From Candidatus Desulfaltia sp. (GTDB lineage: Bacteria; Desulfobacterota; Desulfobacteria; Desulfobacterales; ETH-SRB1), in NCBI GenBank assembly GCA_030656555.1, contig JAUSPN010000045.1, positions 1-64,000 on the forward strand: 64,000 nt of DNA. The letters run 5' to 3'. Shown here piece after piece: positions 1 to 8,502 of this stretch. The translations under genes were made by a program, and so were the position numbers. Every line of letters starts with the position of its first letter. Positions within the stretch are counted from its first letter, which is position 1. The notes under the pieces were generated by a model. It made no database searches. It saw only the letters and a list, made by a program, of their open reading frames with translations, and had not been told where the DNA came from.

Positions 1-428
1 ACGTAAAGAAGAACGACAGCAAAAATTATTTTAATCAGAGTTTGGGACAACTCATCCTTGCCCCCTCAGGAGGCAAGGCAGTTTCATCCCCTTCCAGGGG
101 TTATTCCAAAGCCAGCCCCTCTGGGGTTGGATATTTACTTATTTGAAAGCTAAATTCATCAGGTGTTAAGATGAAGCATTTAATTGTCATATCAATCTCT
201 TAACACTTAACACCTAACACTTAACACGTTTCGTGAAAAATGGTTTTTTGACTTTTTACGAATGCATCATCCTTATATCCTTTGCAAACATCAAGTTTTA
301 TGTTATTTATTTAAAATTAGCTCCAAAAAAGTTGATAGGATCATAAGGATTCAAGAAGTCAGGGGGTCTAATCCTTGAACCTTTGAACCTTTGAACCTTT
401 GAACCCTGAACCTTTGAACGATTATATT

Positions 429-1205
429 ATGTCACATATTATATGTATAGCCAACCAGAAAGGCGGCGTGGGCAAAACTACCACGGCAATTAATCTGTCG
501 GCAGCCTTGGCTGTTTCGGAAAAGAGGACCCTTTTAGTTGATTGTGATCCGCAGGGTAATGCTACAACTGGAATCGGGCTGGATAAAAACTCTATTGATA
601 AAACCTTGTATCATGGCTTAATCGGCAAAGCCACCGCAAAGAGTCTTGTCGTAGACAGCGAAATAGATTGTTTAAAGGTTATTCCTTCACGCGTAGAGCT
701 TATAGGGTTTGAAGTCGAAATGATGTCCGAGCCAAATCGTGAAACTGCTTTAAAGAATCTTCTTGCCCAGCTTGTTGATTCCTTTGAATATATCATTATA
801 GACAGCCCGCCCTCTTTAAGCCTTCTTACAGTTAACGCTTTGACGGCCGCCGACTACATGCTGATTCCACTTCAGTGCGAGTTTTATGCATTGGAAGGGC
901 TTGGACAGCTTTTACAAACGGTACGGCGCGTCAAGCAAAACCTTAATCCAAACCTTAAAATCGCCGGTATTCTTTTAACCATGTTTGACAAGAGAACCAA
1001 TCTCTCGCAGCAGGTTGCCGAAGAGGCGGAAAAACATTTTAAGAATCTGTTATTTAAAACTATTATTTACAGAAATGTGCGTTTGGGAGAGGCCCCAAGT
1101 TTTGGCAAGCCTATATTGCTTTATGATGCTGTTTCAACAGGAGCGCAAAACTACTTTAATCTGGCAAAGGAGATAATGGGAGCGCAATGCAAAATAAAAA
1201 AATAA
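429..1205 (+). CDS. parA: Chromosome partitioning ATPase ParA/Soj
   Basis: CIANQKGGVGKTTTAINLSAALA deviant Walker A; adjacent parB; start chosen at MSHIICIANQ rather than the longer ORF start at 399. Confidence 0.95.
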   Translation: MSHIICIANQKGGVGKTTTAINLSAALAVSEKRTLLVDCDPQGNATTGIGLDKNSIDKTLYHGLIGKATAKSLVVDSEIDCLKVIPSRVELIGFEVEMMSEPNRETALKNLLAQLVDSFEYIIIDSPPSLSLLTVNALTAADYMLIPLQCEFYALEGLGQLLQTVRRVKQNLNPNLKIAGILLTMFDKRTNLSQQVAEEAEKHFKNLLFKTIIYRNVRLGEAPSFGKPILLYDAVSTGAQNYFNLAKEIMGAQCKIKK

Positions 1206-2095
1206 AAAAAGAGGCCGGTTTGGCCCCGAAAAAGCGCGGGAAACTGGCTTTGGGAAGAGGCCTTGACTCCCTTCTCCCTGATATTAATACTGTTGAGAAT
1301 AGTTCAAAAGAGTATTTTCTGTGTGATATCGGACTAATTCGTTCAAACCGGTATCAGCCACGCCTGCAGTTTTCCAAAGATCAGCTGGATGAATTGAGCC
1401 GCTCAATCAAAGAGCAGGGAATGATTCAGCCTCTTTTGGTCAGAAAGGACGCAGCCGGTTATGAGCTTATCGCCGGTGAAAGACGCCTCCGTGCTTCTAA
1501 AATAGCAGGGCTTGATAAGGTGCCGGTTGTTATAAAGGATATCTCAGATGAAAATATGCTGGAGATTTCCATTGTTGAAAATATTCAGCGTGAGGACTTA
1601 AATGCTATGGAAGAGGCCGAAGCATACCATCGTCTCATTGCCGAATTCAATTTTACGCAAGATCAGGTTGCGCTGCGTGTAGGGAAAAGCAGGCCGGCTA
1701 TAGCTAATTTTTTGAGGCTAAGGCAGTTACCTGAAGAAATAAAATCCAGCATAATGGATAATAGTTTGGCCATGGGACATGCAAGAGCTTTGCTTGGCGC
1801 CGGAACATCGGCACAGCAAAGGGCTGCATGGCGGGCCGTTGTTTCAAAAGGGTTGTCGGTCAGGGAAACCGAATCCCTGGTAAAACAATTGAAATCAGAA
1901 AAGAAAAGCCCAAAAAAGTCTAAGCCGGGTTCGGAAGAAATATATCTTAAAGATCTTGCAGAGGATTTTTCGCGTTGTTTAGGCACCAAGGTACAGATCA
2001 AAAAACATGGGCAAAAAGGAAAGGTTGTAATCGATTTTTACACAAATGATGATCTCAACCGCCTGATCGGCCTTTTCGCAACCGTTCACGGTTAA
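1187..2095 (+). CDS. parB: Chromosome partitioning protein ParB
   Basis: GRGLDSLLP N-terminus, IRSNRYQPR, GERRLRASKIAGL, VENIQREDLNAMEEAEAY motifs; overlaps parA end. Confidence 0.95.
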   Translation: MQNKKIKKEAGLAPKKRGKLALGRGLDSLLPDINTVENSSKEYFLCDIGLIRSNRYQPRLQFSKDQLDELSRSIKEQGMIQPLLVRKDAAGYELIAGERRLRASKIAGLDKVPVVIKDISDENMLEISIVENIQREDLNAMEEAEAYHRLIAEFNFTQDQVALRVGKSRPAIANFLRLRQLPEEIKSSIMDNSLAMGHARALLGAGTSAQQRAAWRAVVSKGLSVRETESLVKQLKSEKKSPKKSKPGSEEIYLKDLAEDFSRCLGTKVQIKKHGQKGKVVIDFYTNDDLNRLIGLFATVHG

Positions 2096-2143
2096 CCGTT
2101 ACACCTTTTTAAACACATATAACCTAAAGTGATCGGTTTCAGG

Positions 2144-2358
2144 TTTAGAGTTCAAGGTTCAAAGGTTATAGCCTACTGATATACTTAACTTTATAACACA
2201 ATACTCAGATTAGTCTCTTTCACCCATTGGGTGAAACACAACATGCGCCCCTATCAGGGCCTTCGGCCACCTTTAGCCAATGGCTAATAGCCAATAGTCA
2301 AAGGTAAAGCGAAGCTTTCCAGGGCTCTTCAACCTGGAACCGTGAACCGCTCAACCCA
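2144..2358 (+). repeat. Dispersed intergenic repeat, copy A
   Basis: agagttcaaggttcaaaggttatag..cttaactttataacacaatactcagattagtctctttcacccattgggtgaaac..cttcaacctggaaccgtgaaccgctcaaccc. Confidence 0.8.
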
Positions 2359-2367
2359 GGTATAAAT

Positions 2368-2889
2368 ATGTCCATTCATATTATTATAGATGGCTATAAT
2401 CTTATTCGACAGTCAGCCAGGCTAAGCGTTGTTGACAGCAGGGATATACAGTCAGGCAGAGAGGCTTTGCTTGAGACTCTTGCTGAATACAGAAAAATAA
2501 AGCAACACAAAATAACGGTAGTTTTTGATGGGACAAATGCTCCTTCCTTTTCACGGCGCGGAGAAAAACTAAATGGAGTCAAAATACTATTTTCCCGTAA
2601 TGGAGAGTTGGCCGATACCGTGATTAAGAGCATGGCGGCTGTGGAAAGAGAAAAGGCTTTAATTGTCAGCTCTGATCTGGATATTGTAAGTTATGCTGAA
2701 TCTCAGGGCGCTGCCACTATAAGCTCGCCGGAGTTTGAAGAAAAGGTGACAATGGCTGCGTCCATTGATGCCAATGTATCCGGCATGGAAGATAACGGTG
2801 GCTGGGTTCCGACAACCAAAAAAAAGGGGCCCAGCAGACGTTTGTCAAAAAAAAAGCGGCAAAGCAGAGTCAAGATAAACAAACTTTAA
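2368..2889 (+). CDS. NYN/YacP-like predicted RNA-binding nuclease domain protein
   Basis: IIIDGYNLIR start, VVFDGTN, SSDLDIVSYAESQGA acidic residues typical of NYN_YacP family. Confidence 0.75.
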   Translation: MSIHIIIDGYNLIRQSARLSVVDSRDIQSGREALLETLAEYRKIKQHKITVVFDGTNAPSFSRRGEKLNGVKILFSRNGELADTVIKSMAAVEREKALIVSSDLDIVSYAESQGAATISSPEFEEKVTMAASIDANVSGMEDNGGWVPTTKKKGPSRRLSKKKRQSRVKINKL

Positions 2890-2968
2890 TCATCAGGTGT
2901 TAAGTGTTAGGTTAAAGCAATACCTCTGAACCGTGAACCGACAACCGCGAACGGATACAAGAGTTAAT

Positions 2969-3388
2969 ATGAAACAGATATGTGTAATTGACGGACAGGG
3001 TGGCGGCATAGGAAGCGCTATCATTAAAAGGCTCAAGGAGTTGCTTAAAGAGACTGTTGAAATTGTCGCATTGGGAACAAATGCGATTGCAACGGCTCAG
3101 ATGCTGAAGGCAAAAGCAAATAGAGGCGCTTCCGGAGAAAATGCCATTGTTCAGACAGTAAAACAGGTAGATATTATTATTTGTCCCATAGGTATAATTA
3201 TTGCCAATGCCATGATGGGGGAGGTCACACCAAAAATTGCCGAGGCAGTAGCAAGCAGCCCGGCAAAAAAAATGCTTATTCCTCTTTCCAGGGAAAATAT
3301 TGAAATTGTGGGAATATCTTCTGCCCCGCTACCGCATCTTATTGATACGCTTATAGAGAAAAATTTAAAACACTTTTTGAATGATTGA
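2969..3388 (+). CDS. DUF3842 family protein
   Basis: MKQICVIDGQGGGIGSAIIKRLKE N-terminus characteristic of this family; internal Met preferred over 2933. Confidence 0.75.
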   Translation: MKQICVIDGQGGGIGSAIIKRLKELLKETVEIVALGTNAIATAQMLKAKANRGASGENAIVQTVKQVDIIICPIGIIIANAMMGEVTPKIAEAVASSPAKKMLIPLSRENIEIVGISSAPLPHLIDTLIEKNLKHFLND

Positions 3389-3753
3389 TTAATCAGCCTA
3401 AACCATTACCCATGGTAGTGGTAGCATAAAAAGGTTTTACCGTTACAGTAATTAGTTAAGAGTGCCTAAAGTGCACTAAAGTGCCTAAAATGCCTAAAGT
3501 TAAGGAATCCTGCCATTTATAACTGCCTGCCGGCAGGTGGGTTCCTCTATGCCCTCAATGCACTGGCAAGAGAGTGATTGCAAATCCTTGTGTCTTTGGT
3601 TATCAATCAACACGCCGAAGGCGTACCATAACTTTAGGCAATTTAGCTCACTTTAGGCACTTAACAGTCTGTCAGAGTACCTTTGAGGACTAATATAAAC
3701 AAGTCACCTTCTATGGGGGTGGTAATTTAATTAGAAAATAAGGAATAAATGCC

Positions 3754-3939
3754 ATGTGTGAAGCAAATGTTTATATGATTAAAGGAGAAGAGGAAGAGAT
3801 GATTATGGAGGCTGTTGATACAGTCGAACCCGAAGATGATGGTCTCAAATTAACCAGCATATTCGGAGAACAGAAATTCTTGAATGCCCGCATACATTCG
3901 CTCGCCCTTGTAGATCATAAGATTTTCCTGAAAGAATAA
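3754..3939 (+). CDS. CooT family small nickel-binding protein
   Basis: 61 aa, MCEANVYMI start with Cys2 and LTSIFGEQKFLNARIHSLALVDHKIFL; abuts ispH. Confidence 0.7.
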   Translation: MCEANVYMIKGEEEEMIMEAVDTVEPEDDGLKLTSIFGEQKFLNARIHSLALVDHKIFLKE

Positions 3940-5667
3940 ATGAAAATATTAATCGCTAAGACCGCCGGCTTCTGTATGGGCGTTCGCAGAGCGGTTGAAA
4001 TAGCTCTGAATACCCCCGGCAAACATATAGAACCTATTTGCACTTATGGCCCCCTTATCCATAACTCCCACGTCCTGAGCCTTTTAAAGGGAAAAGGAAT
4101 ATCTGTATTAGATCATATTCCGGAGCATGGAACAGGCACTGTTATTATAAGGGCTCATGGAGTCCCACCTCAAACAAAAGAGAGCCTTGAAAAAGCCGGT
4201 TTTAATGTCGTTGATGCCACATGCCCTCGTGTTATTAAAGTACAGAACATAATTCATAAACATGCAAAGATTGGCTATTCATCAATAATTATCGGAGACC
4301 AGGATCATCCGGAGGTTATCGGTTTGCTCGGTTATGCGATGGGAAACGGATGTGTTGCAAACAGCATTAAACAACTTGATTCTCTGCCGGCATTTGAAAA
4401 GGCTATACTCGTAGCTCAGACAACTCAGGATGTTCTTTTTTTTGAAGAGATTAAAAAATGGGTGGGGAGTAAATTTCCGGTTTATAAGATTTTTGATACA
4501 ATTTGTGATTCAACTTCAAAGCGGCAGGTTGAAGTTAACTGTATGGCAAAATCTGTAGATGCGATAATAGTGGTTGGGGGCCGTAACAGCGGAAACACGA
4601 AAAGGCTTGCCGAGATTGCATATAGGTCTGGTAAACCTGCATATCATATTGAATCAGAAACGGAACTTGATATGAAGAGTCTGGCTTCAGCTAGATGTAT
4701 AGGCATAACATCCGGTGCTTCCACGCCTAACTGGATCATCAAAAGGGTTTACAGGGCTCTCGAGGGGTTGTCGTTTAAAAAGGAGAAGATCTGGCGCAGG
4801 ATTCTTTTTTCCATTCAGCGTTTGCTTCTTTTGACAAATATCTATGTGTCCCTTGGGGCAGGGTGTTTATGCTATGCCTGCGCCCAACTTCAGGGGATTG
4901 GGATATTTTTTCCGCATGTTTTTATATCTATATTGTATATTCAATCAATGCATATATTAAACAACCTGACGGGAAACAAGGCAGACCTTTACAATGATCC
5001 GGGCAGAGCATCTTTTTATAGCAAAAACAAACTGTTTCTTGCGATTTTGTCTTTGGTCGCCGGCGGTTCCGGACTGATTACAGCTTATACCATGGGATTG
5101 ATGCCTTTTTTATTCCTTCTTGTAATGAGTATAATGGGGCTTTCTTATAATTTAAGGCTCATACCTGATTGTTTTACGGGTGTGAGGTACAGAAGAATAA
5201 GGGATCTCCCGGGTTCAAAAACCATTCTTATTGCTCTGGCATGGGGGATCGTTACATCCCTGTTTCCGTTTTTGTCTGTATCCGGGGGAATAGACGCGGG
5301 TTCAGTATTGGTATTTATATGGTCAACATCTATTGTATTTGCAAGGACCGCCTTTTTCGATATTCTTGACATGCAGGGAGACAGAATCGTGGGCAAGGAG
5401 ACAATCCCAATTCTGTTGGGGGAAAAGGGTTCGTTGCGCCTTTTAAAGGGTATACTGATAATTATTATAGCTGTTTTAGTCCTGTCAAGCGCATTTCATA
5501 TTCTCTCCAGCCTTGGCTTTATTCTTGCCGTAATCCCGATTTCCATGTTTTTAGTTTTTTCAGCTTATGAAAAAGGTTATATGCTGCCAGGCATCAGGCT
5601 TGAATTTCTGGTCGAAACCCACTTTATCCTTGCGGGAGCCATTACCTTTTTATGGTCAGTAGTTTGA
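3940..5667 (+). CDS. ispH: Fusion of 4-hydroxy-3-methylbut-2-enyl diphosphate reductase (IspH) and UbiA-family prenyltransferase
   Basis: N-terminal GFCMGVRRAVE, ATCPRV, DTICDSTSKRQ Fe-S cysteines; C-terminal multi-TM region with NNLTGNKADLYND and FFDILDMQGDRIVGKETIPILLG UbiA Asp-rich motifs. Confidence 0.9.
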   Translation: MKILIAKTAGFCMGVRRAVEIALNTPGKHIEPICTYGPLIHNSHVLSLLKGKGISVLDHIPEHGTGTVIIRAHGVPPQTKESLEKAGFNVVDATCPRVIKVQNIIHKHAKIGYSSIIIGDQDHPEVIGLLGYAMGNGCVANSIKQLDSLPAFEKAILVAQTTQDVLFFEEIKKWVGSKFPVYKIFDTICDSTSKRQVEVNCMAKSVDAIIVVGGRNSGNTKRLAEIAYRSGKPAYHIESETELDMKSLASARCIGITSGASTPNWIIKRVYRALEGLSFKKEKIWRRILFSIQRLLLLTNIYVSLGAGCLCYACAQLQGIGIFFPHVFISILYIQSMHILNNLTGNKADLYNDPGRASFYSKNKLFLAILSLVAGGSGLITAYTMGLMPFLFLLVMSIMGLSYNLRLIPDCFTGVRYRRIRDLPGSKTILIALAWGIVTSLFPFLSVSGGIDAGSVLVFIWSTSIVFARTAFFDILDMQGDRIVGKETIPILLGEKGSLRLLKGILIIIIAVLVLSSAFHILSSLGFILAVIPISMFLVFSAYEKGYMLPGIRLEFLVETHFILAGAITFLWSVV

Positions 5668-5832
5668 GAAATTGAGGGATTGAAAAAAATGAACATTGAA
5701 CGGATTAAAAGACGAACGTCGAACATCGAACATCGAACGTCTAACATCGAATTTTGAATAAGGAATTCTGCCAATTTTAATCCACAGATTACGCAAAACA
5801 TTCAATATTCAATCGACAATATTCAATTGAAA

Positions 5833-5905
5833 GAGCAGAGCGATATCATTATTCGACGTTCGACGTTCAAAGTTCGATGTTGGACGTTTATCTTTCTTTC
5901 ATATA
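5833..5905 (+). repeat. About 72-bp dispersed repeat, copy A
   Basis: gagcagagcgatatcattattcgacgttcgacgttcaaagttcgatgttggacgtttatctttctttcatata matches 13784-13857. Confidence 0.8.
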
Positions 5906-6513
5906 ACCGGTTCTGTGCCGGACAGGAGCCGTTTAATATTGTCTGTGTGGCGGAAAAAGATAAAGCTTGTGGTTATAAGGCCGCATGCTGTTAAGGGAAT
6001 GGAATGGCTTGTCAGCCAGACAGCCACAGGCAGAACGGCCGCGCCTGAAAGGGATCCTGCAGACACACGTCTGGACAGAAACATAAACAGGACAAATGTT
6101 AAAATGGCGACAAGACATGCTATTGGTGAAATTATTATAAAGCAACCGGCCGCGGTTGCGACCCCTTTTCCACCCCCTTTAAATTTCATATAAACAGGAT
6201 AAAGGTGGCCTGAAAAAGCGGAAAGGGCGACAATGGACAGATAGATTTCACCAATTAATTTATCAGCCCCTGCCATAACATATATAACAAGACATACCGG
6301 AAGAGCCCCCTTTAATAGATCGCCGGCAAGGGTGAAGGCTGCCGGCATTGTCCCTGCAACCCGCCGGACATTTGTGGCTCCTATATTTTTGCTTCCTTTT
6401 TGTCTTATATCTATAGAGGCAAATTTTTTAGTTAAAATAAGACCGCACGGGATGGATCCAAGTAAATATGCAAAAACAGAAAGTCCAAAAAGTATAAGAA
6501 TTTCCAGGCACAT
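5899..6513 (-). CDS. plsY: Glycerol-3-phosphate acyltransferase PlsY
   Basis: LLGSIPCGLIL, GSKNIGATNVRR, GHLYPVYMKFKGGGKGVATAAG, FFRHTDNIKRLLSGTE. Confidence 0.95.
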   Translation of the reverse strand: MCLEILILFGLSVFAYLLGSIPCGLILTKKFASIDIRQKGSKNIGATNVRRVAGTMPAAFTLAGDLLKGALPVCLVIYVMAGADKLIGEIYLSIVALSAFSGHLYPVYMKFKGGGKGVATAAGCFIIISPIACLVAILTFVLFMFLSRRVSAGSLSGAAVLPVAVWLTSHSIPLTACGLITTSFIFFRHTDNIKRLLSGTEPVI

Positions 6514-6565
6514 ATTTTTTATGATTAAACTTTTTAAGGTTTGATGAAGTGATAAAAAAGGAAAG

Positions 6566-6638
<73 letters not shown>

Positions 6639-6697
6639 TAAAAATAAAAGATCAAGAATCTTTAAAAAGCTTAATATTAAAGAAGCTGAGATTTTTG

Positions 6698-7450
6698 TCA
6701 AGAATTTTTTATTCCCATATCTCCAAAAAGATACTGAATTAAAACAGATGCTGCAATTGCAGCTGTTTCGGCTCTTAAAATACGGGGGCCAAGTGTGGTG
6801 GTAATAAACCCACAGGCCCTTGCTTTTTCAATTTCTTGTGATGTAAACCCGCCTTCCGGCCCAATCATGATAAATATATTATTAAAACGCCTGTCAGGTT
6901 GTGGCAATGCTAAATTAATCGGTTTTGACTCATTCTCCCAGAAAGCGATTTTCAGTATGCTCTGCATGCTGATATTTAATATATCTTCAAATGATACTGT
7001 CGGCCCGATTTCCATTATACGACCTCGATCGCACTGTTTGAGGGCTTCCTTTGAAATTTCTTTCCATCGGTTTGTGCGATCAATGAGCCGTTTATTATCC
7101 GGTCTGGGAATAGAACGCTTAGAGATAAAGGGCACCCATTTTGTTATCCCAAGTTCAGTAAGCGGTCTGACAAGGTTGTCCATTTTCCTTTGTTTTAAAA
7201 AAGCCTGGGCTACAATAATTTGAACAGGCGATTCGGTTGTTGATGGAAAAGTTCTGATTATCGACACATTAACGCTGCCTGCGGATAAAGATATGATCCT
7301 GGCTTCGTATTCATTGCCGGCGCCGTCAAAAAGAGTTATTATATCTCCTGGCTTTAGCCGCAGAACCTTTTTAATATGTTTTGCATCAGTGCCGCTGACA
7401 ACAGATATAGGCCTGGTTGCCTCTGGTTGTTTGATAAAAAAGCGTCTCAT
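6698..7450 (-). CDS. rsmE: 16S rRNA (uracil1498-N3)-methyltransferase RsmE
   Basis: HIKKVLRLKPGD, IIVAQAFLKQRKMDNLVRPLTELG, IGPEGGFTSQEIEKA, LGPRILRAETAAIAA. Confidence 0.95.
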   Translation of the reverse strand: MRRFFIKQPEATRPISVVSGTDAKHIKKVLRLKPGDIITLFDGAGNEYEARIISLSAGSVNVSIIRTFPSTTESPVQIIVAQAFLKQRKMDNLVRPLTELGITKWVPFISKRSIPRPDNKRLIDRTNRWKEISKEALKQCDRGRIMEIGPTVSFEDILNISMQSILKIAFWENESKPINLALPQPDRRFNNIFIMIGPEGGFTSQEIEKARACGFITTTLGPRILRAETAAIAASVLIQYLFGDMGIKNS

Positions 7451-7837
7451 AGTTTTACGCCTCGGAATTTCTATAACTTAGACTCGACTACTCGACCAAT
7501 TTTATGTAACCTAAAATGAGCGATTAGCCATTAGCTTTTAGCTATTAGTCGAACTATATCAAGATGTTATTAAACAATAACATTTCACCCGATGGGTGAT
7601 TAATAAATAATTATACAAATACATATTTCATAAGAGCTAACGGCTAATTGCTAACAGCTAATCGCTTAACTTAGTGTAAATGTTTTTTTAAAGAAAAGCA
7701 AATATCTTAAGGTGAAGTTTCATTTTTTTAATGACTTAACCTTGACATGTTATATGCTGTATGATAATTTAAAAAATAAAGATTTGTTAAATATTTCGCA
7801 ATGATATACAGTAATTTTTTATTGCGAGGGGGGTAAT

Positions 7838-8329
7838 ATGAATTATGAAAATAGTCCTAATCAGGGCGTAGAAATGGCACAGCCGCTGGAAGATGAAGAG
7901 ATTATAGAGCTTACGGATGAGGTTGTAGATGCCTCAGAAAACGGAATGGAACCAGGCGAATTTGAAGATACTGTTGAATTTTACGAGCTTGAAGATAAAA
8001 AAGAAGACAAACCGATAGCGAGACCAGCAGATGACAACCTTGCAACCAGTATCAGCGCTGATAATGTTCTTGATAAGGAAATAAGCGGTGATCAGAATAT
8101 GGCTGATAGATTTGCTGATTTACCGGGAATGGATTTAGAGCCGGAAATCGAGGTATTAGAGGATGCACACGAAGAGGTTTCGTTGTCTCATGAGCGTCTT
8201 GAGGAGACTTTAGAGCGAGTTGTTGAAAAAATGTTTTCTGAAAAGATTGAGAAGATGCTTGCCGAAATGATTGAAACTGCGGTTTCAAGGGAAATAAAAA
8301 GTATAAAGGAAAAACTGCGAGACCTTTAA
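7838..8329 (+). CDS. Hypothetical acidic protein with C-terminal coiled-coil-like segment
   Basis: ORF with good RBS (gaggggggtaat) and acidic repeats EDEEIIELTDEVVD; no recognisable domain. Confidence 0.55.
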   Translation: MNYENSPNQGVEMAQPLEDEEIIELTDEVVDASENGMEPGEFEDTVEFYELEDKKEDKPIARPADDNLATSISADNVLDKEISGDQNMADRFADLPGMDLEPEIEVLEDAHEEVSLSHERLEETLERVVEKMFSEKIEKMLAEMIETAVSREIKSIKEKLRDL

Positions 8330-8392
8330 AAAGTTATCGTTATTGAAGCTCCCCGCCGCAAGTAGCGGGGAATGCGCTTGCTTTTGCGGTTC

Positions 8393-8470
8393 AACCACAG
8401 ACCCACACCGACGAGCATTGACTTTTCCGTTTTAGGCGGATCTGTGCTTGCCTGTGTGGGTCTGTGGCTC
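8393..8470. repeat. Long inverted repeat upstream of valS
   Basis: ccacagacccacac ... gtgtgggtctgtgg perfect 14-bp arms. Confidence 0.7.
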
Positions 8471-8502
8471 TAAGAAATAATTTAATTAAGGAAGACTGGG
8501 AT

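Noticed and set aside
1-398. CRISPR array or tandem-repeat locus suggested by repeated words near the left end
   Set aside because: Words are 7-8 nt and directly abutting or in hairpins; no 24-40 nt repeats with unique spacers and no cas genes in the window.
2219-2241. tttcacccattgggtgaaa palindrome near parAB as a parS site
   Set aside because: Resembles parS half-sites (TTTCAC/GTGAAA) but the centre does not match TGTTTCACGTGAAACA, and the palindrome is part of a dispersed repeat also found at 55641 and 7580.
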